Positions 60,901 to 64,000 of a stretch of DNA of 64,000 bases are shown one piece after another. The stretch comes from Flavobacterium sp. MFBS3-15 (GTDB lineage: Bacteria; Bacteroidota; Bacteroidia; Flavobacteriales; Flavobacteriaceae). The stretch spans positions 28,772 through 92,771 of the forward strand of contig NZ_JAPCHV010000019.1 of NCBI RefSeq assembly GCF_026107645.2, in the 5' to 3' direction. Below the pieces are notes generated by a model. The model searched no databases and was not told the DNA's origin. It was given only the letters and a program-made list of their open reading frames with translations. How positions within the stretch are numbered: position 1 is the first letter of the stretch; each line of letters opens with the position of its first letter. Position numbers and translations under genes: made by a program.

Positions 60901-63070
60901 CGTAACTATGACTGGCAGCCCGGACGGTGTGTACACATCTACTACAGGCCTTGTGCTTGACAGTGCTACAGGTGCTATTGACCTTGCAACGTCTGTACCG
61001 GGTACTTATACTGTAACCTATGATGTAGCGGCTACGGCACTTTGCCCTGCCTTTACAACAACAACAGACGTGACGATTGAGGCTGCTCCTGAAGCGACCA
61101 TTGCTTATGCAGGCCCTTACTGTGTAGGTACTGGCACAGCAACAGTTGTACAAACAGGAAACACAGGCGGTACATATTCATCTACTGCAGGTCTTACCAT
61201 AGATCCTGTAACCGGTGAAATAGATCTTGTATCAAGTACTTCGGGTACTTATACGGTAAGCTACACCATTGCCGCTACCGCAGCTTGTGATGAACTTGTA
61301 GTAACTGCTACTGTTGAACTTGCCGACCAATTTACGGCTACCATAGCTTATGGTGCTACGCCATACTGCTCTAATGCAGGTCCGGCTACAGTAACCCTTA
61401 CCGGCAATACAGGTGGTGTGTTCTCTTCTACCGCAGGATTGGTTATTGATGCAGCAACCGGTGATATTGACACTGCCGCAAGTACAGCCGGCAGCTATAC
61501 AGTAACGTACACGCTTGCAGCTACGGCTTCTTGCCCTGAGTACACAGCTACTACTACAGTTGATATTGAAGCAGCTCCTGATGCTACTATCGCTTATGCT
61601 TCCACACCATACTGTGACAATGCCGGAACAGCGACAGTGACGCTTACAGGTACAACAGGCGGTGCATACTCAGGTGATGCAGGCCTTGTTATAGACCCTG
61701 TAACGGGAGATGTTGACCTTGCGGCAAGTACGCTTGGTACGCACACGATAACCTATACGGTTGCTGCTACTACAGCTTGTGCTTCTATAGCGGTAACTAC
61801 CGAGATAGTAATCAATGCACTTCCTGTGGCAACAATTGCTTATGGCGGAACTCCTTACTGTTCTGACGGCGGAAGTGCTTCGGTAACCCTGACCGGAGAC
61901 ACTGGCGGAGCGTATACAGGAGACGCAGGATTGGTAATTGATCCCCTTACGGGTAGTATTGACCTTGCAGCAAGTACTGCAGGAACTCATACGGTTACTT
62001 ATACCATTGCTGCGGCAAACGGATGCCCTGATGTTGTAGCAACTGCTACAGTAGTTATTACAACACTTCCTGTGGCCACATTTACTTATGAGGTTGCTGC
62101 AGTTTGCCAGAATGCAGGAGGTAATGAAGCGCCTACATATGCAACAGGCGCAGTGGCAGGAACATTTACAACTGATGTTGCCGGTCTTGCCATAGATCCT
62201 GCGACAGGTATTATTACTCCTGGAACCAGTGCAGAAGGTACATATATCGTTACAAACACTATTGCAGCTGCAAATGGTTGTGGTGTGGTGACACACAGTG
62301 TTACAATTACTATCTACCCGGCTCCAATAGCTGACTTCAGCTACGATGCTACCGCTTATTGCCAGGATGCGTCTAACCCGTCTCCAATACTTGCAGGCGG
62401 AGCTGGTACCTTTACAGGTTCTGCCGGATTGGTTGTAGACAGCGTTACAGGTGTTATTAACCTTGCGGCAAGTACGCCGGGTATGCACACTGTGACCAAT
62501 ACGATTCCGGGCACTCCTGATTGTCCTGCTGTTGCTGCCACTGTAGATGTTACCATAACATCTATCCCGGTTATAGCAGTGCTTCAGGGATGTGAAGGTC
62601 CATCGTATATGCTCGAAGTTACTTTCGATATGGATGAGATTTATACGGTTGATAATGTAGACTTTGTTTGGACCAATGCTGCCGGAACGGTAGTAGGCAC
62701 CAGCGAAAAGCTTGAGGTAACCGAGGCAGGTACGTACCACCTGAAGGTTATTCCTTTTGCCAATGCTGATTGCTCTATGGAAACAGATGTTCCTGTTGTT
62801 GATACGTCTTGTGACATACCAAGGGGTATATCGCCAAACAATGATGGTAAGAATGACACCTTTGACCTAACGGTGCTTGATGTGAAGAAACTGAGCATCT
62901 TCAACCGCTACGGACAGGAAGTTTACAGCCGCGGAAATGGCTATACCGACCAGTTTGTTGGTAAAGGCAATGGAGGCGAAGAACTTCCTACAGGTACTTA
63001 CTTCTACATGATTGAGCGTCGCAACGGTGAAACCAAAACCGGATGGGTTTACGTTAATCGTGAAGAATAA
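54944..63070 (+). CDS. Giant modular surface protein with type-B T9SS sorting domain (2708 aa)
   Basis: A signal peptide (1-19, CGYAQ) is followed by a choice-of-anchor J-like domain (about 21-190), a fibronectin-III domain (192-283), a PPC-like domain (290-420) and a second FN3 domain (422-515). Four tandem copies of an anchor-J plus FN3 module of about 273 residues follow (about 520-1600). Then come a spacer (1600-1965) and seven tandem copies of an 82-residue Cys-containing beta repeat (about 1965-2540). The last 85 residues (ISPNNDGKNDTFDLT, IFNRYGQEVYS, ending GWVYVNREE) are the type-B, gliding-motility-associated sorting domain. It is probably exported by the T9SS and displayed as an adhesin. 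The PorP/SprF gene downstream is its likely partner. Ligand unknown. Confidence 0.88.
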   Translation: MKKITLIVFMFLMSWCGYAQLPLEDFDDNTALPPGWQQLNIAGAAQWWRVVAHNPVQSPAFGGSGNVAFIQRENVLTGTTEDWLVTPQFNAPANGQLHFMSRLTNLGDDGNTYRIMMHTGNTPTDITTYTEIQSWTELQLNPDPYQTDYLEKIVNLPAGTTGQIYLAFVMNGDNGDRWLVDNVVVAAQCFAPVGQLTTNIGTNTATLNWTNPNGNTQWQIDIVPALSAQTGVGVSYTGGPSYVATTDALGNPLQPATAYKYFVRAVCDSGLTSAWAGPYNFTTVVPGTNCTAPIVIPNNTYSHTSNTNLYGDDYNGTVGATGCSTSANFLNGDDVVYAYTPTYTGTAGFSMTNNGANSGMFIYNNCADIGVGCAAGGTGNATNPVNINLSVTAGQTYYVVISTSGTTQSTPYTLTVQQINCAQPVGLPTLGVDADSAKLSWTNPSGATSWEVVVQFAGTGIPTGSGTTATTNTNYVAGPLVDGTAYEYYVRADCGNGTFSAWAGPYTFTTTQIPVNIDGWEEDFEGPHGFAFVNGTQVNKWVYGTFTSASPTHSLYVSNDNGVSNNYTINTASVVHAYRDLQMPAQVDQFILSFDWKSGGEGTTTIYDRLRVWLVPATWTPTAGTIIDNTSGGVQIGGNFLLNPNWTTATYTVNAGAYAGQVMRLVFEWRNDTSAGTMPGAAVDNISIDLVTCPSPTNLAMGTPFNDNTATITWTGPTSVSPTFDYYFSTTNTAPTAGTTPTGNVAGPTATMTPLSPSTQYYFWVRSNCGTENSAWVGPLAFVTPQIPETLNYSQNFENANHQWTLANGTQTNKWVYGTFTSNSPTHSLYVSNDNGATNNYTLGSTSVVFAYRDIQMPDPVDQIILSFDWKSGGEGTTTIYDRLRVWLVPSTFIPTPGTVLTAANTGGIQIGGNFLLNPAWTTATYTINAGDYAGDVMRVVLEWRNDGSGGTQPAAAVDNINITVVTCPSPTALTLGGVTATTADISWTGPTSVSPTFDYYYSTSNTAPVAGTTPNGNVTPDNVGLNTLSPGTTYYFWVRSNCGATDGTSIWIGPLEFNTDQIPAEPNYFEDFEDADHQWTLSNGTQTNKWVYGTAVSNSPTHSLYISNTNGTTHNYATGNTSVVHAYRDITLPTPLDQLVLQYDWRNQGENNFDYIRVWVVPVTYVPVPGTQITAVNSGGFQLGGNHQLNNSWTTATHIINAADYAGDTVRLVFEWRNDGGGGTQQPGAIDNINLQIVTCPSPTALTLGAVDQDSAAISWTGPTSVTPTFDYYYSTSNVSPTTATVPTGNVSPTNVLLEGLTPSTQYYFWVRSNCGSTDGNSIWIGPLPFITTQVPAELEYTQDFEDADHQWTLSNGTQTNKWVYGTAVSNSPTHSLYISDTNGTTHNYSITSASVVHAYRDILIEDEVNMVNVSYDWRNQGENNWDYIRVWWVPSTFVPTPGTQITAANSGGVQLGGNHQLNNAWTTANYNIPTPGTGGIMRLIFEWRNDGSGGTQQPGAIDNVNITIVTCPPPFDLSVSCVSSNGANIVWQPGGTETEWEYALLPAGSPVPTSGTIIDETEYTAEGLDANTSYVFYVRSVCGADEVSPWAQGTFTTSDVSILDAEPFCANEDGSGIIFDNVYDDLNVEEYGQVACLGSTPNPVWYYLQVEDSGQLDFQMVQNTQFNNEGVPIGQGLDVDFVAWGPFNSLTQACTQVDLVDCPTCPFSNVGSDFYPFGNIIDCSYSAAAIENFTIPNAVEGEIYVVLITNFNGDQGQIQLQQLESSVGSTNCNILYSVDLGDDQILCGEPNTTITAEVETPGNSQGPTYQWFMDDSTTPFVPTIVSTTALTQTIQVSEPGYHTYTVVITVPNAANTEPITDTVIVALGPEVNVPDPAEVTLCGFNATSSIDLTTLNDDILGTLLPTEYEVSYYLTQEDAENGVNAIDTSVPFETQTVVIWVRINSTIVDTCFDVVPLTITVNDGPSATIAYADSPYCTNGGTATVTMTGSPDGVYTSTTGLVLDSATGAIDLATSVPGTYTVTYDVAATALCPAFTTTTDVTIEAAPEATIAYAGPYCVGTGTATVVQTGNTGGTYSSTAGLTIDPVTGEIDLVSSTSGTYTVSYTIAATAACDELVVTATVELADQFTATIAYGATPYCSNAGPATVTLTGNTGGVFSSTAGLVIDAATGDIDTAASTAGSYTVTYTLAATASCPEYTATTTVDIEAAPDATIAYASTPYCDNAGTATVTLTGTTGGAYSGDAGLVIDPVTGDVDLAASTLGTHTITYTVAATTACASIAVTTEIVINALPVATIAYGGTPYCSDGGSASVTLTGDTGGAYTGDAGLVIDPLTGSIDLAASTAGTHTVTYTIAAANGCPDVVATATVVITTLPVATFTYEVAAVCQNAGGNEAPTYATGAVAGTFTTDVAGLAIDPATGIITPGTSAEGTYIVTNTIAAANGCGVVTHSVTITIYPAPIADFSYDATAYCQDASNPSPILAGGAGTFTGSAGLVVDSVTGVINLAASTPGMHTVTNTIPGTPDCPAVAATVDVTITSIPVIAVLQGCEGPSYMLEVTFDMDEIYTVDNVDFVWTNAAGTVVGTSEKLEVTEAGTYHLKVIPFANADCSMETDVPVVDTSCDIPRGISPNNDGKNDTFDLTVLDVKKLSIFNRYGQEVYSRGNGYTDQFVGKGNGGEELPTGTYFYMIERRNGETKTGWVYVNREE
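56500..59750 (+). repeat. Four tandem anchor-J/FN3 modules within the 2708-aa gene
   Basis: The marker NKWVYGT recurs at about 56558, 57380, 58208 and 59027, so the period is 819-828 bases (273-276 residues). Each unit holds DFE..., THSLYVSNDNG or its variants, ASVVHAYRD, EWRNDGSGGTQ and an FN3 part with YYFWVRSNCG. Copies 3 and 4 are closest to each other; copy 1 is the most diverged. Confidence 0.85.
60840..62560 (+). repeat. Seven tandem 82-residue beta repeats within the 2708-aa gene
   Basis: Units start near 60851, 61097, 61340, 61586, 61832, 62078 and 62333, spaced 243-255 bases. Each has ATIAYA-like, PYC, TGNTGG, GLVIDPATG and IDLAAST-GTHTVTYTI segments. The last two are more diverged. 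This is the stalk-like part of the protein, comparable to repeats in SprB-type adhesins. Confidence 0.85.
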
Positions 63071-63087
63071 TTGATAAACAGGCAATT

Positions 63088-63105
63088 ACCCCGCTTCGGC
63101 GGGGT
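63088..63105 (+). terminator. UUCG-loop hairpin between the surface protein and porP/sprF genes
   Basis: ACCCCGC and GCGGGGT close on a TTCG tetraloop. No T run follows, so it may stop exonucleases or slow transcription rather than end it. The next start codon is 138 bases away. It may adjust the expression ratio of the two genes. Confidence 0.55.
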
Positions 63106-63242
63106 GAATGCTTGCTATCATCAGTAAATACTGTATTCTTAGCATAAACATTTCATAAAATTCATACGAAATTCAAAAAAAATTACTTGCTTTGATAAGC
63201 TGAAAACAGCTCAGAGTAATTAAGTAAACAGAAACCACACAC

Positions 63243-64000
63243 ATGAAGAAATTATACCTTGCAGCATTATTGGCTCTGGGTGGGTTGGCAGATGCGACAG
63301 CGCAGCAGGACCCGCACTACACGCAGTACATGTACAACATGAATGTGATCAACCCGGCTTATGCGGGCTCGAAGGAGAATTTGGCCTTTGGGTTATTGTA
63401 CCGCAAGCAGTGGGTTGACATCCAGGATTCCCCGAGTACGGGTACCTTTTCGGGCCACAGCCCTGTTGGTAAGAATGTAGGATTGGGCCTATCGGCGATA
63501 GTCGATGAGATCGGCCCTGTACAGGAGACCAACCTGTATGCCGACTTCTCCTATACCCTTCGCCTTGGCGGTGAGCACCGGCTTGCCCTTGGCCTGAAAG
63601 CGGGCCTTACCTTCCACGACGTAGGATTATATGACGACATTGGCAACGGCTATGTGCCGCATGACAATGACCCTGCATTCCAGGAAAACGTGAACAACAC
63701 GTATTTCAACGTAGGTGCAGGAGCATTCTACTACACAGAGAACTACTATTTGGCTTTCTCGGTGCCGAACATGCTCAAGAGCAAGCACCTTAACGTGAGG
63801 GACAGCGGGCAGGACCTTGAGTTCGGCTCGGAAGTGTCGCATTACTTTTTGACGGGTGGCTATGTGTTTGAGATTGGCGATAACTTCAAGCTGAAGCCAT
63901 CATTCATGGTAAAATCGGCCTTTGGGGTAGACCCTTCGATAGACGGGTCCCTGAATGCCCTTTTCTTCAACAAGTTCGAGATCGGCGCTACCTACAGGCT
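63243..64000 (+). CDS. PorP/SprF-family T9SS membrane protein (partial)
   Basis: The gene runs off the right edge, with 252 codons visible. A signal peptide (1-21, ATAQ) precedes QQDPHYTQYMYNMNVINPAYAG, which is diagnostic of PorP/SprF. Outer-membrane beta-barrel strands follow (GLGLSAIVDEIGPV, ADFSYTLRLGG, LALGLKAGLTF). In Flavobacterium johnsoniae, SprF is required to secrete the type-B protein SprB, and genes for such proteins commonly follow their substrates. The same arrangement here suggests that it serves the 2708-residue protein. Confidence 0.93.
   Translation, partial: MKKLYLAALLALGGLADATAQQDPHYTQYMYNMNVINPAYAGSKENLAFGLLYRKQWVDIQDSPSTGTFSGHSPVGKNVGLGLSAIVDEIGPVQETNLYADFSYTLRLGGEHRLALGLKAGLTFHDVGLYDDIGNGYVPHDNDPAFQENVNNTYFNVGAGAFYYTENYYLAFSVPNMLKSKHLNVRDSGQDLEFGSEVSHYFLTGGYVFEIGDNFKLKPSFMVKSAFGVDPSIDGSLNALFFNKFEIGATYR

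Noticed and set aside
61670..62740. Open frame of 356 codons on the minus strand, rich in Cys, Ser and Arg
   Set aside because: It is the reverse reading of the 82-residue repeats of the surface protein; its own repeats follow from the DNA repeats.
54944..63070. CRISPR array or similar repeat locus
   Set aside because: The repeats are in-frame protein modules of about 82 and 273 residues, not short direct repeats with unique spacers; no cas genes are in the window.

Overview
The window looks like chromosomal DNA from a Bacteroidota bacterium of the family Flavobacteriaceae, most likely Flavobacterium or a close relative. Four things support this. Promoters follow the Bacteroidota pattern TTG-N19-22-TANNTTTG, and Shine-Dalgarno sites are largely absent. 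Two giant cell-surface proteins end in type IX secretion (T9SS) sorting domains, and one is followed by a PorP/SprF-type gene. Many families are typical of Bacteroidota (DUF4837, DUF2480, DUF3078, HmuY, OmpH-like lipoprotein). Short palindromic intergenic elements of the kind common in Flavobacterium are scattered through the window. Most of it is ordinary housekeeping sequence; there is no prophage, integrase, CRISPR array or rRNA.

Layout. 0-3.8 kb: end of an unknown gene, an OmpH-like lipoprotein and a Pif1/RecD-type helicase. 3.8-10.8 kb: a 2323-residue T9SS surface protein on the minus strand. 11-14 kb: DoxX, DNA polymerase III delta-prime, a parvulin-like protein and a DUF1877 protein. 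14-18.8 kb: pgk, an MltD-like lytic transglycosylase with LysM domains, DUF4837 and a GNAT protein. 19-24 kb (minus): a tandem OmpA-domain protein coupled to kup, a mercaptopyruvate sulfurtransferase with a large internal deletion, and a CtpA-type protease. 24.5-33.6 kb: a heme uptake locus, hmuTUV-hmuS on plus and hmuR-hmuY on minus, interrupted by a DsbA-like gene and a small lipoprotein gene that sit between palindromic repeats. 33.9-38.8 kb (minus): sufA-sufB-sufC-sufD with three AT-rich accessory genes inserted. 38.9-46 kb: a tandem SUKH-domain protein, an MBL hydrolase, an S8 protease and an M1 aminopeptidase. 46-52 kb: a LexA-like S24 regulator, rnpA, and the other half of the suf system (sufS, sufE, a DUF59 gene) followed by DUF2480 and DUF3078. 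52-64 kb: an MFS transporter, hflX, a 2708-residue type-B T9SS protein and the start of its PorP/SprF partner.

Functional links. The two suf blocks together encode one Fe-S assembly machine. Their arrangement fits one inversion of about 14 kb that would have split an ancestral sufABCD-sufSE operon. The hmu genes supply a complete path for heme: outer-membrane receptor, surface heme binder, ABC importer and cytoplasmic heme-handling protein. The 2708-residue surface protein and the PorP/SprF gene after it form a typical substrate-plus-partner pair of the T9SS.

Best candidates for something new. (1) An AT-rich two-gene cassette, a 52-residue basic protein overlapping a 162-residue protein, sits inside the suf operon and has a toxin-antitoxin-like architecture. 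(2) A 760-residue protein has a helical N-terminus and two SUKH-like domains. (3) A 25-codon ORF ends just before a strong terminator at 46.1-46.3 kb. (4) Palindromic sites are shared by the two heme promoters. None of these is proven by sequence alone.
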